From Blattabacterium cuenoti (GTDB lineage Bacteria; Bacteroidota; Bacteroidia; Flavobacteriales; Blattabacteriaceae), in assembly GCF_014252295.1 (NCBI RefSeq), contig NZ_CP059215.1, positions 283,501-347,500 on the forward strand: a stretch of DNA of 64,000 nt. The letters are read 5' to 3'. The notes under the pieces were generated by a model that did not search any database, was not told the origin of the DNA, and worked only from the letters and a program-made list of their open reading frames with translations. Within the stretch, counting starts at the first letter, position 1, and every line of letters starts with the position of its first letter. Shown here piece after piece: positions 55,864 through 64,000 of the stretch. Made by a program: the position numbers and the translations under genes.

Positions 55864-57635
55864 TATTTTAATTTTATTTTTTTTAAATTATGATACATTT
55901 TCATTTGATTACTCAAAATTTTTGTAAAACCCTTTACATCTTCTGCAGTCCAAGCATAATTCATTTCTCCATACTGAGCTATGTTAGAAGACGCCATTAA
56001 ATCGAACTTTGATTTAATCCCTACTAAATGAAATCTATAAGGATAAAGAATTATATATACAGTTCCTGTTAATCTTTCTTGTGTACTCTTTAAAAATTTT
56101 TCTATATCACGCATTACAGGATCTAAATATTGAGCTTCGTGAAGTAACATGCCATACCAATTAGAAAGTTGCTCTTTCCAATAAAGTTGCCATTTAGTGA
56201 GAATATGTTTCTCCAATAGATGATGAGCTTTTATAATAATGATTGCTGCTGAAGCTTCAAATGCAACTCTTCCCTTGATTCCTAAAATCGTATCCCCTAT
56301 ATGAATTCCTCTTCCTATAGCAAATTTTGAAGCTATTTTTTCGATATTTATTATATTTTTTATAGCTGTACCTTTTTCTTTATTAACACTAACTATTTCT
56401 CCTTTTTCAAATTCTAGTTCTAAATTTTCACTTTTTTTTCTACTCAATTTTGTTGGATAAGCCTCTTCTGGAAAATCGTGATAAGAAGTAAGAGTTTCCT
56501 TTCCTCCTATACTAGTTCCCCAAATACCTTTGTTTATAGAGTATTTTGCTTGATCCCAACAAATAGATATTCCTTGATTTTTCAAATATTCTATCTCTTC
56601 TTCTCTAGAAACTTTCATATCTCTTATAGGAGATAAGGTTATTTTTTCTGGACAAACAATTTGAAATGCAATATCAAATCTAATTTGATCATTTCCAGCC
56701 CCTGTACTTCCATGAGCTATTGCTTTTGATTGAATAAAAGTTGCATACTGTGCTATTTTAATAGCCTGGAAAATCCTTTCTGAACTTACTGAAAGTGGAT
56801 AAGTATTATTCTTAAGAATATTTCCGAATATAAGATATTTTATACAATTCTGATAGTATTCTTCTATGGCATCAATTGTTTTGTGAGATTTAGATCCTAT
56901 ACTTATAGCTCTTTCTTCAATTTTTTCTAACTCATTTTTTTTGAATCCTCCTGTATTGATAATAACTGTATGAACTTCATATTTTTGTTGAATAAGATAT
57001 CTTAAACAATAAGATGTATCTAATCCTCCACTATAAGCTAAAACAATCTTATCTCCATAAGATAAACAAGAAAAATAATTATTTTTCTTGTTTATCTTTT
57101 TTGTATTTGTATATGGATTATATAAAAGACCTGTGCATAAACACATTTTTCTTTGATTTCTAGTTAATATATCAAAGTTTGCACAACTTTTGCATCCTTT
57201 CCAAAATTCTTCTGATTGAGTCAATTCACTAAAAGAAACAGGCTTAAAGCCCAATTCTGTATTGATTTTAATAACTGGATTACTTGTTGTAATGCTAAAA
57301 ATTTTAGAATTTGGAAATTTTTCTCTGGAAAGTTTGAATATTTTAACTTTAATAAGTTTTGCTAATCCTTGTTTTCTAAATTCAGGAAAAACAATAAGAC
57401 CGGAATTCACGACAAATTCCTTGTTTTGAAAAATATCAAGATAACTGAATCCCGCTAATTTTTCATCACAAAAAGCAATGACTGCATTTCCATGAATCAT
57501 TTTTGATTTTATATATTCTGGATCCTTTTTTGCAATTCCAGTCCCTCGTATTTTTGCTGATTCCTGAATTTTTTTACAAATTAAGGATGCATATTTTGTA
57601 TCCTCTTCATGAGATACTCTAACTTTGATTTTCAT
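55863..57635 (-). CDS. argG: GNAT acetyltransferase-argininosuccinate synthase fusion
   Basis: One 590 aa reading frame with two parts. Residues ~1-150 form a GNAT acyltransferase (VFPEFRKQGLAKLIKVKIF is the acetyl-CoA loop), followed by a cysteine-rich segment (FWKGCKSCANFDIL, MCLCTGLLYN, ~145-170). Residues ~190-590 are argininosuccinate synthase, with the ATP loop VLAYSGGLDTSYCLRYL, AHGSTGAGNDQIRFDIA and FPEEAYPTKLS. ArgG joins citrulline and aspartate. The GNAT part may provide the N-acylglutamate that starts the pathway, because no argA or argJ is seen. There is no stop between the two parts and no internal ATG is needed. It is first in the operon. Confidence 0.92.
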   Translation of the reverse strand: MKIKVRVSHEEDTKYASLICKKIQESAKIRGTGIAKKDPEYIKSKMIHGNAVIAFCDEKLAGFSYLDIFQNKEFVVNSGLIVFPEFRKQGLAKLIKVKIFKLSREKFPNSKIFSITTSNPVIKINTELGFKPVSFSELTQSEEFWKGCKSCANFDILTRNQRKMCLCTGLLYNPYTNTKKINKKNNYFSCLSYGDKIVLAYSGGLDTSYCLRYLIQQKYEVHTVIINTGGFKKNELEKIEERAISIGSKSHKTIDAIEEYYQNCIKYLIFGNILKNNTYPLSVSSERIFQAIKIAQYATFIQSKAIAHGSTGAGNDQIRFDIAFQIVCPEKITLSPIRDMKVSREEEIEYLKNQGISICWDQAKYSINKGIWGTSIGGKETLTSYHDFPEEAYPTKLSRKKSENLELEFEKGEIVSVNKEKGTAIKNIINIEKIASKFAIGRGIHIGDTILGIKGRVAFEASAAIIIIKAHHLLEKHILTKWQLYWKEQLSNWYGMLLHEAQYLDPVMRDIEKFLKSTQERLTGTVYIILYPYRFHLVGIKSKFDLMASSNIAQYGEMNYAWTAEDVKGFTKILSNQMKMYHNLKKIKLK

Positions 57636-57738
57636 CTTTTTTATTAAGAAACCACGTAAGAAAAAAAATAAATGAATTTTACCGATTGATAGAAGTATGA
57701 ATAATGCTTCATATATTTTACTGTAAATAAATACAAAT

Positions 57739-60700
57739 TTAATAAAGTCTTTTCCAATTCAAACAAAAATCCAATCCGTTTATTTTTTCTAATTTTTTTA
57801 AAAAATTTGAATTAATGTTAATTCCATATTTTCTAGATTCAAAATTTAGAAAAATTTTATTCTCCTTGTCATAAAGAACAATATTTAATTTCTTATCTCC
57901 CATTTGTTGATAAAATAATTTTTCTACATTATTAATAATTGCGTTATTTAAATTGTTTATATTAATTTTTACTATCAACTGATTTACTAATCTACTAAGA
58001 ACATTTTTCAGATTTTCTATATGCAAAATATTTATTTTATATTCTTTATATTTTGATTTTTCAATAGAAAGACATAAATACAATAAACTATTGTTTAATA
58101 AAAGGGGTTCATATTTAAAATATTGTTGTCCATAAATTCGAAACTCTTTAGAAGAATTGTAATCTTCCAAAAAGAAAATACAATATTTTATGCCGCTTTT
58201 TACATATGTTTTTTTTTCTATTTTTGATAATATTCCACATACATGAATTGTTTTTCCAACAAGCGTATATTCCTTTTTATTGAGTTTTTCTAAGGAAATA
58301 TTAGTGAAATACTTTATTTCATAATAATAATCATCTAAAGGATGTGCAGAAGCATAAATACCTAATACTTCTTTTTCTTTAGATAATTTATATATATTAC
58401 TCCATAAATCACATTCCACAATAATAGGTTTATCAATTTCAACGTTTTTATCTTTTGCTTTTTGAAATTTTGCACCAAACCGAATAATTTTCTCCAAAGT
58501 GTTTAATTTATCATTATATCCGATACGAAAATATTGTTCTCTATGTATAGAAAAGCAGTCTAAAGATCCAGATAGGATCAAATTTTCCAAAATTTTTTTA
58601 TTCACTATACGTAAATCAATCCTTTTCACCATATCAAAAATAGAGGTATATGGTCCATTTCTATTTCTTTCTTGAAGAATAATATTTACAGCATTTTCTC
58701 CAACTCCTTTTATCCCTGCAAGACCAAACAAAATTCTATTGCAGTCAGTCACTTTAAAAAAAGAATCACTCTCGTTGATATCTGGGTAAATTACAGAAAT
58801 ATTGATTTTTTTACATTCTTCTATAAAAAAAGTAAGTTGTTTAATATTATGCATGTTATTGCTTAATACAGAAGCCATGTATTCATATGGAAAATGAGCT
58901 TTTAAATAAGCAGTTTGAAAAGCAATATAAGCATAACATGTTGCATGAGATTTATTAAAAGCATAACAAGAAAAATACTCCCAATCTTTCCATATTTTTT
59001 TCAATATATTTTTAGAATATCCTTTTTTCATAGCTTCTTCAATAAATTGATTTCTCATTTTATTGAGAACATTTTTTTGTTTTTTACCCATAGCTATTCT
59101 AAGAAGGTCTGCATCTCCTTTACTAAATCCAGCTATTTTTTGAGCTATTAACATAACCTGTTCTTGGTATATTGTTATTCCATAAGTTTCTTTCAAAAAT
59201 TCTTCCATTTCTGGAAGATCATAGGTGATTGTTTCTTTACCATGTTTTCTAGATATAAAATTAGGAATATATTGTAAAGGACCAGGTCTATACAATGCAT
59301 TCATTGCTATTAAATCATCAAATTTATCAGGTTTTAACTGACGTAAGTATTTTTGCATACCTGGAGATTCATATTGAAAAACGGCTACAGTTTCTCCTTT
59401 TTGAAAAAGACAATAAGTTTTTTTATCTTCTAGAGGAAATGAAAATTCTGTAATGTTCTTACGTCTCTTTTTAATGAGATTAATAGCATCTTTAATGATA
59501 GTAAGAGTTTTCAATCCTAGAAAATCCATTTTTAATAATCCAGCATGTTCTACAACATGATTATCAAATTGAGTTAATAATAAATCAGATTCTTTGGATA
59601 CAGAAGAAACAGGAATATATTCTCTAATATTATAGGGACTTATTATAATACCGCAAGCATGTATTCCCGTACTTCTTATAGTCCCTTCCAAAATTTTTGC
59701 TTGATGCAAAACTTTTCCCTTCAATTCATATTTATTTTGAGCTATATTTCTTAGTTTTTGTATGTTATTTTTTTCTTCTTTATTAAGATTAATTTTTCCT
59801 ATTGGATAATTTTCTGATAAAATAGTTTTCAATGAAAGCATATTCGGAACCATTTTTGCTAAAATATCTGTATCTCTTAAAGATAAATCTAGTACACGTC
59901 CAGTATCTCTTATAGATGATTTTGCTCCCATTGTTGCATATGTTATGATTTGTGCAACTTGATCCTTTCCATATTTTTGAACTACCCATTCAATAATTTT
60001 TTCACGTCCTTTATCGTCAAAATCAATGTCAATATCTGGTAAAGAAATTCTATCAGGATTTAAAAATCGTTCGAAAAGAAGATGATATTTTATTGGATCT
60101 ATATCGGTTATTTCTATACAATAAGCAACAACGGATCCTGCTACTGATCCTCTTCCAGGACCAACTGAAATGTTCATTTTTTTAGCTTGATGAATAAAAT
60201 TATGAACAATAAGAAAATAACCAGGATATCCAATTTTTTCTATTGTTTTTAATTCAAAACAAATTCTTTCTTGAATTTCTTTTGTGATATTTTTATAACG
60301 TTTTTTAGCACCTTCATAAGTAATTTTTTTTAAAAAATGATTTTGTCCTCTATTCCCTCCATCTATTTTATCCATTGGATCTTCAAAAGATTTTGGAATT
60401 TGGAATTTTGGAAGCAATATTTTGTGTGAAAGATGATAAGACTCAATTTTATTAACCAACTCCTCTAAAAAATCAAAAGATTCTGGAATATCATAAAATA
60501 TTTCTTTCATTTTTTCTGAATCTTTGAAATAAAATTCATGATTAGGAAAACCAAATCTATAACCTCTTCCTTTTCCTATAGGTGTTGATTGTTTTTCTGC
60601 ATTCTTTATACAAAGTAATATATCATGCGCATTTGCTTCATCTTTGTCTAAATAAAAAGAATTATTTTGTGCAATATATTTTACATGATATTTTTTCGAA

Positions 60701-62055
60701 AATTTCAGTAAAATATTGTTTACATGATCTTCTTCTTCCAATCCATGACGTAATAACTCTATATAAAAATCATCTCCAAAAAGTTCCTTCCACCATAAAA
60801 AAATTTTTTCTGCTTTTCTTTCTCCATGATTGAGAATAGTATACGGAATTTCTGCATGAAGATCTCCAGTAAGAGCAATTAAATTTTCCTTGTATTTTTC
60901 AACTAATTTTTTTCCAACTCTAGGAATTCCAGCATAAATACCTTCTGTAAAACCAAGTGAACAAAGTTTTGCTAAATTGTGATAACCTTTTTTATTTTTA
61001 GACAAAAAAACTTGTTGATACCGTTTATCTGGTTCATCTTTTGTAAATTTTTTTTGCAAATAATTGTCTGAAAGAAAAACTTCACATCCAACAATACCTT
61101 TGATTGATTTTTTAGGAAAATTTTTTTTATTTATAGAATGAATAGCATTTAAAAAATGAAAAGATCCCATCATGTTTCCATAATCTGTTATTCCTACAGC
61201 TGGCATATCAAAAAGAATAGCTCTATTAACTAAAGATTGTACATCTATAGTAGAATAAAGAATAGAAAAATAAGTATGATTATGAATATGAGAATATTTT
61301 TTTTTTTTCAATTCTTCTCTTAATTTATCATTTTTTAAGTTTATTTTTTCTCTTTTTTTTACTTCTTCTGAAGAAGATGAATATAACAAAGGATCAAAAT
61401 CTACTATAGCAGAAGGTATTTTCCATGAATGTTTATTTTTGAATTTCAATATCATATTCTCTTCTGCTCCTACATCTTTATGTGATATTATTCCAATACG
61501 CAATAACTCCAAAAAGCAACGGGCTGTAGCTTTTACATCATTTGATGAATTATGTAAATTAGGAATTTTTTCTTCAAAAAGTTTCTGATATAATTCAGAT
61601 AATGTAGGCCATTTGAACTTTTTTCTATTCCCCGATAACTTACAATAGGAAACAGAAATCTCTTTAGTGTCTAACATTTTCTTCTTTTTGAAAGAAATTT
61701 CTCTTTTCTTTCTAAAGAACTCACATTCTATAACTTTTCTGTCAAATTCTAGATTATGCCCAATTAAACACTGAGATTTTTCAAGAGAATTTCTAAACTC
61801 ACAGAGTACAAAATCCAAATCTACCCCATATTTTTCTGCTTTATCATTAGTTATACCATGAATTTTAAAAGCATTAAAAGGTATATCATAATGATCTGGT
61901 TTTATAATAAAATTTTTAAATTCTATTAAATATCCTAGATTATCATGAATTTGCCATGAAAATTGCACAATTCTTGGCCAGTTATCTATATGAGTAATTG
62001 GAAAATTATAGGATATAGGTAATCCTGTTGTCTCTGTATCAACAATAAGGTACAT
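57739..62055 (-). CDS. dnaE: DNA polymerase III alpha subunit with N-terminal proofreading exonuclease
   Basis: Replicative polymerase. Residues ~1-200 form a DnaQ-like DEDDh 3'-5' exonuclease: LIVDTETTGLP, then IGHNLEFDRKVIE, then LHNSSNDVKATARCFLELL. A PHP domain begins with HIHNHTYFSILYST (~257) and includes VGITDYGNMMGS. The polymerase core has the catalytic aspartates in LPDIDIDFDDKGREKIIEW and the GPGRGSVAGSVVAYC block. HhH (LAGIKGVGENAV) and OB-like segments follow, for 1438 aa in all. An in-frame A12 tract codes for KKKK just before the PHP domain. It is divergent from rpsA across 172 bp of AT-rich DNA. Confidence 0.95.
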   Translation of the reverse strand: MYLIVDTETTGLPISYNFPITHIDNWPRIVQFSWQIHDNLGYLIEFKNFIIKPDHYDIPFNAFKIHGITNDKAEKYGVDLDFVLCEFRNSLEKSQCLIGHNLEFDRKVIECEFFRKKREISFKKKKMLDTKEISVSYCKLSGNRKKFKWPTLSELYQKLFEEKIPNLHNSSNDVKATARCFLELLRIGIISHKDVGAEENMILKFKNKHSWKIPSAIVDFDPLLYSSSSEEVKKREKINLKNDKLREELKKKKYSHIHNHTYFSILYSTIDVQSLVNRAILFDMPAVGITDYGNMMGSFHFLNAIHSINKKNFPKKSIKGIVGCEVFLSDNYLQKKFTKDEPDKRYQQVFLSKNKKGYHNLAKLCSLGFTEGIYAGIPRVGKKLVEKYKENLIALTGDLHAEIPYTILNHGERKAEKIFLWWKELFGDDFYIELLRHGLEEEDHVNNILLKFSKKYHVKYIAQNNSFYLDKDEANAHDILLCIKNAEKQSTPIGKGRGYRFGFPNHEFYFKDSEKMKEIFYDIPESFDFLEELVNKIESYHLSHKILLPKFQIPKSFEDPMDKIDGGNRGQNHFLKKITYEGAKKRYKNITKEIQERICFELKTIEKIGYPGYFLIVHNFIHQAKKMNISVGPGRGSVAGSVVAYCIEITDIDPIKYHLLFERFLNPDRISLPDIDIDFDDKGREKIIEWVVQKYGKDQVAQIITYATMGAKSSIRDTGRVLDLSLRDTDILAKMVPNMLSLKTILSENYPIGKINLNKEEKNNIQKLRNIAQNKYELKGKVLHQAKILEGTIRSTGIHACGIIISPYNIREYIPVSSVSKESDLLLTQFDNHVVEHAGLLKMDFLGLKTLTIIKDAINLIKKRRKNITEFSFPLEDKKTYCLFQKGETVAVFQYESPGMQKYLRQLKPDKFDDLIAMNALYRPGPLQYIPNFISRKHGKETITYDLPEMEEFLKETYGITIYQEQVMLIAQKIAGFSKGDADLLRIAMGKKQKNVLNKMRNQFIEEAMKKGYSKNILKKIWKDWEYFSCYAFNKSHATCYAYIAFQTAYLKAHFPYEYMASVLSNNMHNIKQLTFFIEECKKINISVIYPDINESDSFFKVTDCNRILFGLAGIKGVGENAVNIILQERNRNGPYTSIFDMVKRIDLRIVNKKILENLILSGSLDCFSIHREQYFRIGYNDKLNTLEKIIRFGAKFQKAKDKNVEIDKPIIVECDLWSNIYKLSKEKEVLGIYASAHPLDDYYYEIKYFTNISLEKLNKKEYTLVGKTIHVCGILSKIEKKTYVKSGIKYCIFFLEDYNSSKEFRIYGQQYFKYEPLLLNNSLLYLCLSIEKSKYKEYKINILHIENLKNVLSRLVNQLIVKININNLNNAIINNVEKLFYQQMGDKKLNIVLYDKENKIFLNFESRKYGININSNFLKKLEKINGLDFCLNWKRLY

Positions 62056-62227
62056 TTTATTTGAATTAGTAGAAAAAGTTACTGAAAAATTATTAGTTTT
62101 GTATTATCTGTTTTTTTTTGTAAAAAAAATTTATAATAAATAAATAAGAATATTCTATTCTAATTTTTCTGTCCGTATTTTATGTGAATTTTGGATAGAA
62201 AAAGTAGTGAAAAAATAATAAAAAATT

Positions 62228-64000
62228 ATGTCTAATCAAACAGAAAAAATAAAGAAAAAAGTATCCACTTTATCTGATTTATCTGAAAATGAAAAATTGA
62301 ATGATCAGGAAAAAATAATAGAAAGTTTCGATTGGACGAAATACGAAACTCATTTGAATACTAATGAGATACAAAAAGAAAGAAAAAATTTAGAAGAGAT
62401 ATATACAAAAACTTTACCAAAAATTCAAGAATTAGAGATATATCAAGGAGTAGTTACATACATTTCAGATAAAACTGTTATTGTAGATATTGGATTTAAA
62501 GCAGAAGGAGCTATTCCTATAAATGAATTTAGAGAAAATTTGAATATTATTCAATCTGGAAGTAAGATAGAAGTTATGGTTGTTAAAATGGATTATAAAG
62601 GACAATGTATTCTTTCTTATCAGAAGGCAAAAATGTTGAGAAATTGGCAACGGATTAACGAAGCATATGAAAAATCAGAAGTTGTATTGGGTTATGTTGC
62701 TGCTAGAACAAAAGGTGGATTAATTGTTGAAATATTTGATATTGAATGTTTTTTGCCTGGTTCACACATTAATGTTAAGCCTGTTCGAGATTATGATGTC
62801 TATGTAGGAAAAACTATGGAGGTTAAAGTGGTTAAGATTAATAAAAAGACAAAAAATGTTGTTGTTTCTCATAAAGTTTTAATAGAAAGAGATATTGAAG
62901 AACAGAGAAAAGAAATGATATCGAAATTAGATAAGGGTCAAGTATTAGAAGGTAAAATAAAAAATATTCTTCCTTATGGTGCTTTCGTAGATTTAGGAGG
63001 TGTGGATGCTTTACTTCATATTACTGATATGAGTTGGCCACATATCAATCATCCTACAGAAGTTGTTCAATTAGAACAAGAATTAAAATTTGTAGTTTTA
63101 GGAGTAGATAAAGATAAAAATCGTGTACAATTAGGATTAAAGCAATTGCAACCTCATCCTTGGAATTCCTTGAATCAAGATTTAAAAGTAGGTAGTAAAG
63201 TTAAAGGAAAAGTTACTGTTTTAGCAGATTATGGAGCTTTTATAGAAATAATTCCTGGGGTAGAGGCTTTATTACACATTAGTGAAATGTCTTGGTCCAC
63301 CGATTTGTCATCTACTCAAGATTTTGTGAAAATAGGAGATGAATTAGAAGCTGTAATTTTAACGATAGACCGTAAAGAAAGGAAAATATCTTTAAGTGTA
63401 AAACAACTTACTCAAGATCCTTGGATTAATATAGAAGATAAATATCCTATAGGATCGAAACATATTGGAACTATTAAAAAATTTACAAATTTTGGAGTTT
63501 TTCTGGAATTAGAAAAAGGAATATCTGGTATTATTTACACAAATGATCTCTCATGGACAAAAAGAATAAAACATCCTTCTGAGTTATATAACATAAATGA
63601 TAAATTAGAAATAATTGTGCTTGCCTTAGATCCTCAAGCAAGGAGGCTCAATTTAGGTCATAAACAACTAATGGAAAACCCATGGAACAAATATGAAAAA
63701 AATTACCATTTAGGAAGTATTCATACTGGAATAGTATCAAACTTATTTGATAAAGGGGCTTTTATTAAATTTATAGAAGATCAAGAAATAGAAGTTTTTG
63801 CCCCACTCCGTTTTTTAGAAAAGAAAGATGGTACTACTCTTAAGAAAGGAGAAAAAACTAATTTTAAGGTGATAGAATTTAATAGAGAAACTAAAAAAAT
63901 CGTAGTATCTCATACATCTGTGTATCGTGATAAAGATAAAAAGAAAGAACAACGCGTCGTAAGAAATAGAAAATTTGAGAGATCTACTCTTGGTGATATA
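62228..64000 (+). CDS. rpsA: 30S ribosomal protein S1, nearly complete, cut by window edge
   Basis: mRNA-binding S1 protein. The frame is open from ATG 62228 to the window end (591 codons) with no stop. After a ~65-residue acidic/basic N-terminal tail (MSNQTEKIKKKVSTLSD) I count six S1/OB repeats. Examples are VTYISDKTVIVDIGFKAEGA (domain 1), IKNILPYGAFVDLGGVDALL (3), VTVLADYGAFIEIIPGVEAL (4) and IKKFTNFGVFLELEKGISGI (5). The sixth is less canonical (VSNLFDKGAFIKFIEDQEIE) and is followed by a basic tail, so only a few codons are probably missing. Bacteroidetes often use S1 with little Shine-Dalgarno pairing, and none is seen here. Confidence 0.95.
   Translation, partial: MSNQTEKIKKKVSTLSDLSENEKLNDQEKIIESFDWTKYETHLNTNEIQKERKNLEEIYTKTLPKIQELEIYQGVVTYISDKTVIVDIGFKAEGAIPINEFRENLNIIQSGSKIEVMVVKMDYKGQCILSYQKAKMLRNWQRINEAYEKSEVVLGYVAARTKGGLIVEIFDIECFLPGSHINVKPVRDYDVYVGKTMEVKVVKINKKTKNVVVSHKVLIERDIEEQRKEMISKLDKGQVLEGKIKNILPYGAFVDLGGVDALLHITDMSWPHINHPTEVVQLEQELKFVVLGVDKDKNRVQLGLKQLQPHPWNSLNQDLKVGSKVKGKVTVLADYGAFIEIIPGVEALLHISEMSWSTDLSSTQDFVKIGDELEAVILTIDRKERKISLSVKQLTQDPWINIEDKYPIGSKHIGTIKKFTNFGVFLELEKGISGIIYTNDLSWTKRIKHPSELYNINDKLEIIVLALDPQARRLNLGHKQLMENPWNKYEKNYHLGSIHTGIVSNLFDKGAFIKFIEDQEIEVFAPLRFLEKKDGTTLKKGEKTNFKVIEFNRETKKIVVSHTSVYRDKDKKKEQRVVRNRKFERSTLGDI

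Noticed and set aside
1..64000. Mobile elements, prophage, toxin-antitoxin, restriction-modification, CRISPR or defence genes
   Set aside because: None found; every long reading frame is accounted for by a housekeeping, biosynthetic or transport gene.

Overview
The window is strongly AT-rich, gene-dense DNA with no IS element, phage gene, CRISPR array or rRNA. Its gene content and order point to a Flavobacteriales (Bacteroidetes) bacterium with a reduced genome. The best fit is Blattabacterium, the cockroach and termite endosymbiont. The reasons are Bacteroidetes-type genes (DnaE with an N-terminal exonuclease, DAHP synthase/chorismate mutase fusion, an ArgF'-type transcarbamylase, zinc-less DnaG, MtaB), complete arginine and aromatic amino-acid operons kept in a shrunken genome, a mevalonate-pathway gene, trimmed proteins (PolA with only its 5' nuclease, FtsK without its gamma domain, MetG without its C-terminal domain), long poly(A) tracts and very short spacers. 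The species cannot be named from the sequence alone.

Layout. 1-6.3 kb: der (cut by the window edge), trmD, argH, gyrB-uppP-truB and rpsP. 6.4-16.4 kb: tRNA-Gln, a dicarboxylate/glutamate symporter, mvaD, tRNA-His, an aspartate aminotransferase, rsmG, an amidohydrolase, lysS, lipB, mtaB and a peroxiredoxin. 16.5-25.1 kb, minus strand: dnaG, rpe, fabI, metK, then the aromatic operon pheA-aminotransferase-tyrA-DAHPS/CM (transcribed from 25.1 kb downwards). 25.3-30.8 kb: mntH, converging on mnmE-gltX-rpsF-rpsR-rplI. 30.8-40.9 kb: prmC, ligA, lon, lysA, tRNA-Ser, metG, the PolA nuclease and a frameshifted nadD. 41.0-46.2 kb: an outer-membrane porin with a tandem repeat, ftsK with a tandem repeat, an LptF/G-type permease, ribB and tRNA-Asp. 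46.2-57.6 kb, minus strand: an almost uninterrupted arginine/carbamoyl-phosphate operon (argG fused to a GNAT domain, argC, argD, carA, carB, argF', argB, argE) followed by trxA. 57.7-62.1 kb: dnaE. 62.2 kb to the end: rpsA, open at the window edge.

How the genes work together. Much of the coding capacity supplies amino acids (arginine, phenylalanine, tyrosine, lysine, aspartate) and carbamoyl phosphate, as expected of a nutritional symbiont. The rest is a housekeeping core for replication, translation, tRNA modification, protein quality control and envelope synthesis. No stretch longer than 300 bases lacks a gene. The most unusual observations are the nadD frameshift in an A11 tract, the GNAT-ArgG fusion, a non-canonical specificity residue in ArgF', two tandem repeats within 1 kb of each other (porin and FtsK), and a pair of strong inverted repeats inside the 3' end of mntH. 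I did not find a convincing undescribed multi-gene system here.
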